Below are positions 25,166-33,929 of a stretch of 64,000 bases of DNA, in pieces. The position numbers and the translations under genes were made by a program. Each line of letters opens with the position of its first letter. Position 1 is the stretch's first letter. The notes beneath the pieces are model-generated. The model searched no databases and was not told the DNA's origin. It saw only the letters and a list, made by a program, of their open reading frames with translations. Source of the stretch: Hymenobacter nitidus (GTDB lineage Bacteria; Bacteroidota; Bacteroidia; Cytophagales; Hymenobacteraceae); the NCBI RefSeq assembly GCF_020447315.1, contig NZ_JAJADQ010000007.1:124001-188000 (forward strand), given 5' to 3'.

Positions 25166-28100
25166 ATGCAGGACGTGGAAAAAGAGTTCGGACCAACCAG
25201 TTGGTCCATTAATAATAAGACCAGTATTTACATCATCACGCTGCTGCTGTGCGTGGCGGGGATTTTTGCCTACATCAAGCTGGGCAAGGAGAAATTCCCC
25301 GACATCGTGATTCCGCGCATCATCGTGGCCACCATCTATCCGGGCACTTCGCCAGCCGACATTGAGAACCTGGTGACGCGCCAGCTCGAGAAGGAAATCA
25401 AGAGCGTGAACGGGGTGAAGAAAATCAACTCCACCTCGAACCAAGACTATTGCATCGTGGACGTCGAGTTTGACTCGGGCGTGGACGTGCAGTACGCCAA
25501 GCAGCTCATCAAGGACGCCGTGGACAAGGCCAGCTCGGAGCTGCCCAACGACCTGCCCACGCCGCCTACCGTGCAGGAAGTAAACCTCTCGGAGCTGCCG
25601 ATTATGAACGTCAACCTGGCCGGCAACCTGCCCGCCGCTCAGCTCAAAAAGCTGGCCGACGACTTCCAGGATAAGATTGAGGCCCTGCCCGAAATTACCC
25701 GGGTCGACATCATCGGTGCCCTCGAGCAGCAGGTAAACGTGGACGTGGACCTGTATAAGCTGCGCGCCGCCCGCCTGGGCTTCGGCGACATTCAGAATGC
25801 CATTGCCCGCGAAAACATCACCATTTCGGGCGGCTCCATCGACGTGGGCAGCCAGAAGCGCGCCGTGCGCGTGGCCGGGCAGTACGTGCGGGCCTCCGAC
25901 ATTGCCGACATTCAGATCAAGAACCTGAGCGGCTCGGCCGTGCGCCTCGGCGACATTGCCACCGTGGAAGATGCCTTCAAGGACCGGGAATCGTTTGCCC
26001 GCCTCGACGGTAAGAACGCCATTACCCTGAACGTGGTGAAGCGCCAGGGCGAAAACCTGATTGACGCCTCCGACAAAATCAAGGTGATTGTGGATGAGGC
26101 GCGGGAAACCCTGCCCAAGGAGCTGAAAATCACCATCACCGGTGACACCTCCAACGATACCCGCGTTACGCTCCACGACCTGATCAACACCATCATCATC
26201 GGCTTCCTGCTCGTGACGCTGATCCTGATGTTCTTCATGGGTACCACCAACGCCCTGTTCGTGGGGCTGTCGGTGCCGATTTCCATGTTCCTGGCCTTCC
26301 TGTTCATTCCCGTGTTCGACTTCTCGCTGAACATGATTGTGCTCTTCGCCTTCTTGCTGGCCCTGGGTATTGTGGTGGACGACGCCATTGTGGTTATCGA
26401 AAACACCCACCGGCTGCTGCATGAGCATCCCAACCTGACCACGGCCCAGGCCGCCAAGTATGCTGCCGGCGAGGTATTCGTACCCGTGCTGGCCGGTACC
26501 CTGACCACGGTGGCGCCCTTCGTGCCGCTGCTGTTCTGGCCCGGTATCGTGGGTAGCTTCATGTACTATCTGCCCGTGACGCTTATCATCACCCTGATGT
26601 CGTCCCTGGTCGTGGCCTTTATCATGAACCCGGTATTTGCCGTCTCGTTCATGGAGCGCGAAGATCACCACAGCGGTGAAAAGCCCCAGCTGACCAAGAA
26701 CTTTCTGATTCTGGTAGGTGTGCTGCTGCTCGTTGCCCTGATTGGCTACGCCACGGGCTCGACGTTCGTCGGCAACCTGTTCATTACCATCATCATCTTC
26801 TGCTTCCTCGACAAGTTTGTGTTCGTGCACATGATTGCTGGGTTCCAGACCAAGGTGCTGCCCCGCTTCATGGATGGCTACGCCAACCTGGTGGCCTGGG
26901 CTCTGCGCCATCCTGCGCTGGTAATGGGCAGCATCGTGGTGCTGTTCATCGGCTCGTTCTTCGCCGTGGCCGCCCGTCAGCCCAAGGTGGACTTCTTCCC
27001 CAAAGGCGACCCCAAATTCGTGTACACCTACCTGAAAATGCCGGTGGGCACGCGGGTAGAGGTAACCGACTCGGTGGCTAAAGTGCTGGAGAAGCGCATC
27101 TACGGCGTGATTGGCAATAACAACCCCGACGTGGAATCGGTCATTACCAATGTGGCCATCGGTGCCGCCGACCCTGGCGAAGCCTCGGCCGCCGGTACGT
27201 CGCAGTCGAACCTGGCCAAGATTGGCGTGGCCTTCAAGGAGCTCAGCGAGCGAACCGGCCCGGCCACCAGCCTGTACATGGACAAAATCCGGGAGGTAGT
27301 GAAAGGCATTCCCGGCGCCGAAATCTCGGTTGACCAGGAATCCAGCGGCCCGCCCCAGGGTAAGCCTATTGCTATCGAGGTCATCGGCGACGATTACGTG
27401 ACGCTGGCCAAGCTCTCCAAGGACGTGACCCGTTACATCGACTCGCTCAACATTGGCGGCGTAGAGCAGCTACGCTCCAACCTGGAAGACCGGAACCCCG
27501 AAATTGCGGTGAACATCGACCGGACCCGGGCCAATCGTGAAGGCATCAGCACCGCCCAGATCGGGGTGGAAGTCCGGACAGCCATCTATGGCTCGGAAGC
27601 CAGCAAGTTCAAAACCTCGGATGATGACTATCCGATTCAGGTACGCTACGCCAAGCCTTACCGCTCCGACGTGGATGCTATCATGAACTCGCCGCTGACC
27701 TTCCGCGACGCGACGGGCCAGATGCGCCAGGTGCCGATTTCGTCGGTGGCCGACGTGAAGTACAGCACGACCTACGGCGGCATTAAGCGCAAGGACGTGA
27801 AGCGCGTCATTACCATCTCCTCGAACGTGCTCAACGGCTTCACCGGTCCCGACGTAGCCCGGCAGGTAGAAACGGCCCTGAAGTCGTACCCCGTGCCCGC
27901 GGGCTACACCCTGAAGATGGGTGGTGCCGAGGAAGACCAGAAAGAAACCAGCGACTTCCTGCCGCTGGCCGGTCTGGGTGCCCTGGGCCTGATCTTTGTG
28001 ATTCTGGTCACGCAGTTCAACTCGTTCAGCAAGCCGGTTATCATCCTCTCGGAGGTTATCTTCTCCATCATCGGCGTACTGCTGGGCCTGGCCATCACGG

Positions 28101-28588
28101 GCATGAACGTCAGTATCGTAATGACCGGCGTAGGTATTATTGCCCTGGCGGGTATTGTGGTGAAAAACGGTATTCTACTGGTCGAGTTCACTGATATGCT
28201 TCGCTCCCAGGGCATGCCGCTGCGCGAGGCCATTGTGCTGGCCGGCCGCACGCGTCTGAACCCGGTGATTCTGACGGCTACGGCCGCCACGCTGGGCCTG
28301 ATTCCGCTGGCCATTGGTCTGAACATAGACTTCTACGAGCTGTTCAACTCCTTCGAGCCCCACTTCTTCATCGGTGGTGAGTCGGTAACCTTCTGGGGCC
28401 CGCTGGCCTGGACCATCATTTTCGGCCTGGTGTTTGCCACCGGAATCACCCTTCTGGTTGTGCCCGTTATGTACCTGCTCAGCGAAAAGCTGCGGGAAAA
28501 AATAACCGGCCGCTCGGCGGATGCTAATGCAACCCATTCGACTGAAACCGAATCTCCAGTACGGAGAGAGGTGTTGGCCGAAGCATAA
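25166..28588 (+). CDS. Efflux RND transporter permease (HAE1 type)
   Basis: Inner-membrane proton-driven drug or solute pump, 1140 residues, longer than the usual ~1030-1050. N-terminal TM1 (IYIITLLLCVAGIFAYI) and the porter domains are present. The TM4 proton relay reads LGIVVDDAIVVIENTHRLL. The C-terminal half has TM segments from FLPLAGLGALGLIFVILVTQ onward and GIVVKNGILLVEF. Residues ~512-557 insert two extra hydrophobic segments (NFLILVGVLLLVALIGYA; LFITIIIFCFLDKFVFVH) between the two halves. It acts with the adaptor and TolC encoded just upstream. The substrate is unknown. Confidence 0.95.
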   Translation: MQDVEKEFGPTSWSINNKTSIYIITLLLCVAGIFAYIKLGKEKFPDIVIPRIIVATIYPGTSPADIENLVTRQLEKEIKSVNGVKKINSTSNQDYCIVDVEFDSGVDVQYAKQLIKDAVDKASSELPNDLPTPPTVQEVNLSELPIMNVNLAGNLPAAQLKKLADDFQDKIEALPEITRVDIIGALEQQVNVDVDLYKLRAARLGFGDIQNAIARENITISGGSIDVGSQKRAVRVAGQYVRASDIADIQIKNLSGSAVRLGDIATVEDAFKDRESFARLDGKNAITLNVVKRQGENLIDASDKIKVIVDEARETLPKELKITITGDTSNDTRVTLHDLINTIIIGFLLVTLILMFFMGTTNALFVGLSVPISMFLAFLFIPVFDFSLNMIVLFAFLLALGIVVDDAIVVIENTHRLLHEHPNLTTAQAAKYAAGEVFVPVLAGTLTTVAPFVPLLFWPGIVGSFMYYLPVTLIITLMSSLVVAFIMNPVFAVSFMEREDHHSGEKPQLTKNFLILVGVLLLVALIGYATGSTFVGNLFITIIIFCFLDKFVFVHMIAGFQTKVLPRFMDGYANLVAWALRHPALVMGSIVVLFIGSFFAVAARQPKVDFFPKGDPKFVYTYLKMPVGTRVEVTDSVAKVLEKRIYGVIGNNNPDVESVITNVAIGAADPGEASAAGTSQSNLAKIGVAFKELSERTGPATSLYMDKIREVVKGIPGAEISVDQESSGPPQGKPIAIEVIGDDYVTLAKLSKDVTRYIDSLNIGGVEQLRSNLEDRNPEIAVNIDRTRANREGISTAQIGVEVRTAIYGSEASKFKTSDDDYPIQVRYAKPYRSDVDAIMNSPLTFRDATGQMRQVPISSVADVKYSTTYGGIKRKDVKRVITISSNVLNGFTGPDVARQVETALKSYPVPAGYTLKMGGAEEDQKETSDFLPLAGLGALGLIFVILVTQFNSFSKPVIILSEVIFSIIGVLLGLAITGMNVSIVMTGVGIIALAGIVVKNGILLVEFTDMLRSQGMPLREAIVLAGRTRLNPVILTATAATLGLIPLAIGLNIDFYELFNSFEPHFFIGGESVTFWGPLAWTIIFGLVFATGITLLVVPVMYLLSEKLREKITGRSADANATHSTETESPVRREVLAEA

Positions 28589-28632
28589 CCCTTTTCCGGC
28601 CCCCTTTATCTTTTGGTTCAACGTCGTTTCTT

Positions 28633-28905
28633 ATGCGTTCTTCAACGACTTCCGCCCCCAAGTCCATTCAGCAGCAGGTGCTGCGAATTATCAGCAAGCG
28701 TAAAGCCATCAAACCAACTCGTTTGCGCGTGAGCAGCAACCTGAGCGGGGAGCTGGGTTTCGACACGGTTGATGTAGTCGATATTATCCTCGAAATCGAG
28801 CGTAACTTCCACATCACCATCCCCGATGAAGTTCCGTTGAGCACCGTCGGCGACTTCGTAACCTACGTCGCCACGCACACGCCCTCCCACGACTGGGCCG
28901 CGTAA
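28633..28905 (+). CDS. Acyl-carrier-protein-like protein with Thr at the carrier site
   Basis: A 90-residue protein whose fold matches acyl carrier proteins: helix 1 (IQQQVLRIISKRKAI), the carrier loop, helix 2 (VDVVDIILEIERNFHI) and helix 3 (VPLSTVGDFVTYVATH). At the position where ACPs carry DSL with the phosphopantetheine Ser, the sequence reads GFDTVDVV with Thr45 (codon ACG). Normal 4'-phosphopantetheinylation is therefore doubtful. It lies 44 bases after the RND pump gene with no terminator between, so it is probably part of the efflux operon. Its role there is unknown. Confidence 0.82.
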   Translation: MRSSTTSAPKSIQQQVLRIISKRKAIKPTRLRVSSNLSGELGFDTVDVVDIILEIERNFHITIPDEVPLSTVGDFVTYVATHTPSHDWAA

Positions 28906-28926
28906 TGCCTAGGCTTATGATGCAAT

Positions 28927-28962
28927 AAAAAAGGCTCCCAACGCAGGTTGGGAGCCTTTTTT
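28927..28962. terminator. Bidirectional terminator
   Basis: AAAAAAGGCTCCCAAC pairs (with a 3-base loop) with GGTTGGGAGCCTTTTTT. It closes the efflux operon and, in the opposite direction, the DUF1232 gene. Confidence 0.93.
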
Positions 28963-28981
28963 GTGCTATCTGGCTTCAGCT

Positions 28982-29788
28982 TTACCGAACGTTGCCGCCG
29001 GTATCCAGGGCGCCGTCGTTGCCTTGGCGGCTGCTGTCGGTGCGGTTGGCTACGTCGTCGGTGCGAGGCTTCACGTCGGTTTTAGGAGCCGGGTCGGTGG
29101 CGCCGGTCAGGCTGGGATTGGGGTTGCTGCTGTCGGGCGAGGATATGCCCGAATCCGTATCCGAGAGGCGGCTGTTGGTGGGCTGGTCCAGGTCAACCTT
29201 GCCTGCCCGCTTCGTCGATTCAGTGGTTTCGGTGCCCATCAGCGCCGCATCCGACGTCTGACCCACCGAGTTCTCGGGCTTGGGGCCGGAGTTGGCCGTG
29301 GTGCCATCGGAGGTGTGCATGGTGGTGGCGGGGCCGGGCTTGATGTCAGTGGCTTCGCTCACCACGATGGGGCGGGTCCGTTCCCACTCCTTGAACTTGT
29401 CCATCTCGCCGGTCAGGGTGCTAGTAAACCAGGCTACCAGGGCCACGTCGTCGAGCAGACCCAGCACCGGAATAAAGTCCGGAATCAGGTCGATGGGGCT
29501 CAGGAAGTAGATTACCACGGCAATGGCCGCCACAATAGTAGGCGTGGGCAAGCCCGTGTACTCACCCGAAACCGAAGTTTTGATCAGGCGAAACAGAATC
29601 TGCAGGCTTTCCCAGGCCTCGTGGGCCATTGTGCCCACGTCGTTCTTGTTACTGGCTTTTTGGTACGCATCGTTCAGCAGCTGCTTCACGCGCGTAGGCT
29701 TCTTGATGTACTCCTCGGCTTTGCCAACGAATTTCTTGAAGAGCGGGGAGCCGGCAATATCGGAGCCTTTGGGGTTGTTCTTATCCAT
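28982..29788 (-). CDS. DUF1232 (YkvA-like) membrane protein
   Basis: A 268-residue protein with the YkvA/DUF1232 core at about residues 75-130: TPTIVAAIAVVIYFLSPIDL followed by IPDFIPVLGLLDDVALVAWF, two adjoining hydrophobic segments with the family SPIDLIPD motif. The N-terminal ~70 residues are basic and helical. The C-terminal ~130 residues are low-complexity and rich in Thr, Ser, Pro and Asp (KPENSVGQTSDAALMGTETT), probably disordered. Its function is unknown. It is transcribed alone between two hairpin terminators. Confidence 0.85.
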   Translation of the reverse strand: MDKNNPKGSDIAGSPLFKKFVGKAEEYIKKPTRVKQLLNDAYQKASNKNDVGTMAHEAWESLQILFRLIKTSVSGEYTGLPTPTIVAAIAVVIYFLSPIDLIPDFIPVLGLLDDVALVAWFTSTLTGEMDKFKEWERTRPIVVSEATDIKPGPATTMHTSDGTTANSGPKPENSVGQTSDAALMGTETTESTKRAGKVDLDQPTNSRLSDTDSGISSPDSSNPNPSLTGATDPAPKTDVKPRTDDVANRTDSSRQGNDGALDTGGNVR

Positions 29789-29921
29789 GGGTGGAGAGGG
29801 TTTGTAAAATCGGGGCGAAGCTACAAAACGGCGGCCTCACAGCCACCGGGCGTATCTTATTAGCCCTATACTACATCGGTCCGAAATGGTTATGCAGGTG
29901 GCAGCAGGAGGGCTGTAAACG

Positions 29922-29956
29922 CCAAAAGCCCCGTTCGGAGGAACGAGGCTTTTGGA
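29922..29956 (-). terminator. Terminator after the NlpC/P60 gene
   Basis: CCAAAAGCCCCGTTC pairs with GAACGAGGCTTTTGG around a 4-base loop, with one mismatch. It lies 22 bases downstream of the stop of the minus-strand peptidase gene. Confidence 0.85.
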
Positions 29957-29977
29957 AATGATACGGTCGGCGGCCGA

Positions 29978-30583
29978 TTAGTTGGTTTCTACGCGGCCGG
30001 CAGCGTAAAAGTTGCGGTGGTAATACGCCTGGTTCAGCGAGCTGATCATCACGCCGCCGTTGGTAGCCGAATGGGCAAACTTGCCGTCCTGCAGGTAAAT
30101 GCCCACGTGGTAAATCGGCTGGCCAGGGCCGCGGCGAAAGAACACCAAGTCGCCGCTCTGCATCTCATCTTTGCCCACGCGCTTCACCTTCTCGAACATC
30201 GAGCGGGAGCTGCGCTGCAGCGTGATGCCGTATACTTCTTTGAATACCCGGGTCACAAAGCCCGAGCAATCGGTGCCGGATTTGGAGTTGCTGCCGTAGC
30301 GGTAAGGCGTGCCGATCCAATCGGTGACGGTACGGAGCAGGTTCTGGTCTTCGTTGTAGGTCAGCTTCAGGCCCAGGGCCTGGGAGTAGTAGCCGTAGGC
30401 GAGTGAGTCGCGGGAAGTGGCCGGACGTGTGTCGTCGCCATTGTCGCCCGAGAAGTCGGGCAGGAGGGAGGCCGTGGCGGCATAAGCACGACCAGCGGAA
30501 GCAGGGGAATCGGGAGTGTATTCGAAGAAGAAAGAGAGGGCCAGCGAGGCAGCGGCGAGGCAATACAGGATACTGTTTTTCAT
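29978..30583 (-). CDS. C40 (NlpC/P60) peptidoglycan endopeptidase
   Basis: A 201-residue exported cysteine peptidase that cuts peptide bonds in the peptidoglycan stem peptide. A signal peptide (SILYCLAAASLALSFFF) occupies the N-terminus. The catalytic domain begins near residue 84, with Cys106 in KSGTDCSGFV, His159 in PIYHVGIYLQ and a third polar residue at His171 in KFAHSATNGG. Residues ~22-60 form a Ser/Asp-rich linker. It is probably involved in wall remodelling. No partner gene is adjacent. Confidence 0.94.
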   Translation of the reverse strand: MKNSILYCLAAASLALSFFFEYTPDSPASAGRAYAATASLLPDFSGDNGDDTRPATSRDSLAYGYYSQALGLKLTYNEDQNLLRTVTDWIGTPYRYGSNSKSGTDCSGFVTRVFKEVYGITLQRSSRSMFEKVKRVGKDEMQSGDLVFFRRGPGQPIYHVGIYLQDGKFAHSATNGGVMISSLNQAYYHRNFYAAGRVETN

Positions 30584-30898
30584 TGTCCGTCGTAGGGTGG
30601 CAAAATCTCCGTTTCCGCAGTAGCAAGGAAGCCGAAGTACTTTGTTTTTTCGTGAGGTTTGGAGTCCTTAAACCACCGAAAAAGGGAAGCGCATCAAGGG
30701 TTAGAATGACCAAAAACAGATGTCTTCTATTTTGGTCATTTGTTAAAGCTAGTCCATAAAATTTTAAAGGTCCTAGTTTTTACCCCTAAATGGCCAAAAA
30801 TTCTTTATAAAGTTAAAAATATTGTAAAAATAATGGTTGAGCTTCCTGCAACTACCCTTGAATATTAGGCGTATACTCCGCCCTGCTATTTACGCCCC
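30584..30898. other. AT-rich intergenic region with an inverted repeat
   Basis: A 315-base gap between divergent genes, markedly more AT-rich than its surroundings from about 30705 to 30890. AATGACCAAAA (30705-30715) and TTTTGGTCATT (30730-30740) form an 11-base dyad with a 14-base spacer, a possible operator. No ORF is convincing. Promoters for both neighbours must lie here, but no TANNTTTG box stands out. Confidence 0.6.
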
Positions 30899-31264
30899 AT
30901 GAAATCCCCCCGGATCATTGAGAATTCTCCCCTGGCGCGCATCGCCCGCTTGAAGCTGGGGGCGGGCAGTGTAGCCATGGTACTGGGCCACCGCATTCAC
31001 CTGAGCGGGGTTACCCGCGAGCAGTTTCTGCGCGACCCTTATTGGGTGGCCCACGAGATGGAGCACGTGCGGCAGTTCGAGCAGTATGGCTATTTCGGCT
31101 TTCTGTGGCGCTACCTGGTAGGCTGGGCGCGCTACGGCTACTATAATATCCCATTCGAGGTGGCCGCCCGCGAAGCCGGTGAGCGGGATGCCCTGCTGTA
31201 TGCCCGCGGCCTGCCCTTGCCCAGTGCCGAGGAGCGGCATCCTACGCCCAAGGCCAACTCGTGA
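30899..31264 (+). CDS. Small HExxH protein (DUF4157-like)
   Basis: A 121-residue protein without signal peptide. The zincin motif HEMEH is at residues 52-56 within YWVAHEMEHVRQFEQYGYFG, followed by an aromatic helix (FLWRYLVGWARYGYYNIPFE) and by EVAAREAGERDAL, whose Glu could be the third ligand. This resembles the DUF4157/eCIS-type peptidase-like core, but as a stand-alone domain, and proteolytic activity is unproven. The gene is isolated, preceded by an AT-rich region. Confidence 0.75.
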   Translation: MKSPRIIENSPLARIARLKLGAGSVAMVLGHRIHLSGVTREQFLRDPYWVAHEMEHVRQFEQYGYFGFLWRYLVGWARYGYYNIPFEVAAREAGERDALLYARGLPLPSAEERHPTPKANS

Positions 31265-31538
31265 GCGGCCTCTTATTCTATGTGGTTGCTGGTTGGTCTT
31301 TCTAAGCAGGCGTTCTGCACGTATTAAAAGCCGCACCTACCGCAGTGTTCATGCGCTACGGCAAGGGCTTTTTGCTGTGATTTGGGCGGTGCTTTGAGGA
31401 TGGGCTGCCCAGGTACTCTCTGAAATATACCCAGATATAGGTATGATGACGCGGGACTGAAGAGCTGAAATTTGAGGTTTGAAACAGCTTTTAAACAGAT
31501 GTTCAGGGTCCAGTCAACTCCTAAGTATATGCCTGGAA

Positions 31539-31959
31539 ATGGCAAGCTTGCTGCTCGTGGGCGTCCTAGTTGCGGCCTGTAGCAAAGAAGACGAGCCCAC
31601 CCCGGACCGTGACCAGCTATATGTATGAAACCACCGGCCAGGGCCCGATGGAGCTTGTTATACCCTGCGACTACGACGACCAGTTCCGGTTCAAAAATGG
31701 CGGCGCCTACCGCGAGGAGCGGGGCACCGTGCGGTGTTCCAACGAAACTGCCGAAACTGCCGGGGCCACCTCGCCAGGGGCCTGGACCATGCGCGCCAAC
31801 GGCGACTCGCTTATCGTTACGGGAGTGAATGGCGACGGCCTGGTGCTGCGCAACAAGTGGAAGATTACCGAGCTTAGCGCCGGCAAGCTGACGCTGAAGC
31901 GCGTCTTCGTGGGTACTACGGCTACCAACACCCGCACCGTATACCTGGAGAAAAAGTAG
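31539..31959 (+). pseudogene. Frameshifted lipocalin-like lipoprotein
   Basis: The ATG at 31539 starts a lipoprotein signal (MASLLLVGVLVAACSKEDEP) with lipobox VAAC, but the frame stops at TGA 31626-31628. A second frame, from about 31606 to the TAG at 31959, continues with SYMYETTGQGPMEL and ends in a lipocalin-like stretch (LKRVFVGTTATNTRTVYLEK). Related lipoproteins carry a conserved LLTxKxW segment between these parts, absent here. A deletion that shifts the frame therefore best explains the locus. A sequencing error is the alternative. A separate short ORF from a TTG at 31570 would lack any signal. Confidence 0.7.
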
Positions 31960-32013
31960 GCTTTGCCGCCTTCGAGGAAAGCCTGAGGACCGAAACTCGG
32001 TAGTATTCTCCAC

Positions 32014-32053
32014 AAAAAAGCGCCCGATCCACTTGCTGTATCGGGCGCTTTTT
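32014..32053. terminator. Bidirectional terminator
   Basis: AAAAAAGCGCCCGAT pairs with ATCGGGCGCTTTTT across an 11-base loop, between the lipocalin-like locus and the converging SDR gene. Confidence 0.9.
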
Positions 32054-32137
32054 ATGGAGGAGTAAAGTGCTAACGCCAATGGTGCGGTTGTACGCAAAGA
32101 CCTGCAAACAGCCCGGAGGCGCGGCTTGCCGGGAAGC

Positions 32138-32872
32138 TTACAACGCCGCCAGGCGGCCACCGTCGACGGCCAGGGTAGAGCCGTTGATAAAGTTGGCTTC
32201 CGCGGAGGCCAGAAAGCAGATGGCCGCGGCCAGCTCTTCGGGCGTACCCACCTGGCCGGTGATTTTCTCCTTGCCGCTCTTCACGTTGGGGTTGCTCCAG
32301 AGCATGGGCGTATCCACGGCGCCGGGCGCCACGGCGTTGATGCGGGCCTTGGTATGCGGAATTTCCTGGCTCAGGCCCCGCACAAAGGATTCGATAGCGC
32401 CCTTGCTGGCCGCGTAGGGCACCACGTTGGGCGTTGTCTGGTGGGCGTGCACCGAGCTGATGACCACAATGCTACCGCCCTTCATGTGGGGCAGGCAGAG
32501 TTGGCACAGTCGGAAAAGAGACCGTACGTTCACCGCCATCAGCGTATCCCACTGCTTGGGGTCGAGCTTCAGAATGGGCTCGAACGTCATCATGGCCACG
32601 CCGTTGATGAGCACGTCGATGCGCTGCCAGGTGGCCAGGGTGCGCTCTACGGCCCGGCGCAGCTGCGCATCTTTGCCTACATCGGTCCGGATAAAAATGG
32701 CTTCGCCTTGCTCGGCTTTTATCAGGGCCACCACCTCGCGGCCTTCTTCCGCATTGCGCCCCAGCACGGCTACTTTGCCGCCTTCGCGCGCCAGCTGCAG
32801 AGCCGTGGCCCGACCAATACCGGAGGTAGCCCCCGTGACAAAACACACCTTATCCTGAAAACGCTTTTCCAT
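32138..32872 (-). CDS. SDR family NAD(P)-dependent oxidoreductase
   Basis: A 244-residue classical short-chain dehydrogenase/reductase. The cofactor loop is TGATSGIGRATAL, the NAG-equivalent is INGVAMM, the catalytic Ser is in VVISSVHAHQTT, and the active-site YxxxK is in YAASKGAI. The C-terminal GSTLAVDGGRLAAL is typical of the FabG-like group. The substrate is not evident. It lies 68 bases after the second SDR gene on the same strand, so the two may be co-transcribed. Confidence 0.93.
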   Translation of the reverse strand: MEKRFQDKVCFVTGATSGIGRATALQLAREGGKVAVLGRNAEEGREVVALIKAEQGEAIFIRTDVGKDAQLRRAVERTLATWQRIDVLINGVAMMTFEPILKLDPKQWDTLMAVNVRSLFRLCQLCLPHMKGGSIVVISSVHAHQTTPNVVPYAASKGAIESFVRGLSQEIPHTKARINAVAPGAVDTPMLWSNPNVKSGKEKITGQVGTPEELAAAICFLASAEANFINGSTLAVDGGRLAAL

Positions 32873-32940
32873 AACCGTATCTGCTTTCCCGCCGCTTGTT
32901 GTGTTCTGAAGAGCGCCGTATGAAGTAGAGAAGCTGTTTA

Positions 32941-33735
32941 CTACTTCTTCTCGTCAAACATTTTACCCATGCCTGCGGCCACGAGGCCATCGGGGGTAAT
33001 GTTGCTGAGCATGGCCTGCACCTTGTTGGTAATGCCGGAAATCACGCGCATCTCGCCTTTCATCAACGCTTCGTAGCCGTCTTTGGCCACCACTTTGGGG
33101 TCGGCTAAGTCGCCGTGGGCGGCATTGGTGTTTTCGGCGCCGGCCCGCTCGAAGAAGTTGGTGTCGGTAGCGCCAGGGCATAGGGCCGTCACCGTGACGC
33201 CGGTATCCTGCAGCTCTTTATAGAGGGCCTCCGAGAAGCTCAGTACAAACGACTTGCTGGCCGAATACACTGCCATTTTGGGCGAGGGCGTGTAGGCGGC
33301 TGTGGAGGCCAGCTGCAGAATCCGGCCTTTGCCACGCTGCACCATGTCGCGGCCAAACAGGTAAGTCAGCTCAATCAGGGCCGTGATGTTGGTTTGCACC
33401 ACTGCCACGTTGCGGGCCACATCTGACTCCAGGAAGGGGCCGTACTCGCCGAAGCCGGCATCGTTGATGAGAATATCCACCTGAATTCCCTTAGCCCGCA
33501 CGGCATCGTAGACGCGCTGGGCGGCGTCGGGTTGGCTAAGCTCCTGGGTGATGAGCGTGGGCGTAATGTTATGCACGCTGCGCAGGTGGTCGGCAAAGTG
33601 CTGCAGACCGGCCGTGTCCTGGTCGACGAGTACCAGTTCATATTGATCTTTGGCCAGCAGGTGAGCCAGCTCCTGGCCGATGCCACTGGCGGCTCCGGTG
33701 ATAAGCGCTACGGTAAGGTTCGAATCGGGCTTCAT
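32941..33735 (-). CDS. SDR family oxidoreductase (DltE/YqjQ-like)
   Basis: A 264-residue classical SDR. The nucleotide loop is TGAASGIGQELAHLLA, the INDAGFGEYG segment follows, and the catalytic residues are in LQLASTAAYTPSPKMAVYSA and SKSFVLSFSEAL. PGATDTNFF closes the cofactor site. The group includes proteins annotated as DltE or short-chain dehydrogenases of unknown substrate. It lies upstream of another SDR gene. No signal peptide is present. Confidence 0.92.
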   Translation of the reverse strand: MKPDSNLTVALITGAASGIGQELAHLLAKDQYELVLVDQDTAGLQHFADHLRSVHNITPTLITQELSQPDAAQRVYDAVRAKGIQVDILINDAGFGEYGPFLESDVARNVAVVQTNITALIELTYLFGRDMVQRGKGRILQLASTAAYTPSPKMAVYSASKSFVLSFSEALYKELQDTGVTVTALCPGATDTNFFERAGAENTNAAHGDLADPKVVAKDGYEALMKGEMRVISGITNKVQAMLSNITPDGLVAAGMGKMFDEKK

Positions 33736-33929
33736 ACCAAGTGATTTTTAGAGGGTAATACATACAGATGTAAGCACTACCGTACTGACTGCCTGAAGGA
33801 AAAGTTGCCGGCGTATTATTAATAAAAAGAGGTTTTTTATGAAACCTCGGGGGCATGGTTTACGAATAGAGACACACTTGGCCTGATCGTCAAGACTCTT
33901 TTTTTTCCGTACTAACCCACGAATTTGTC

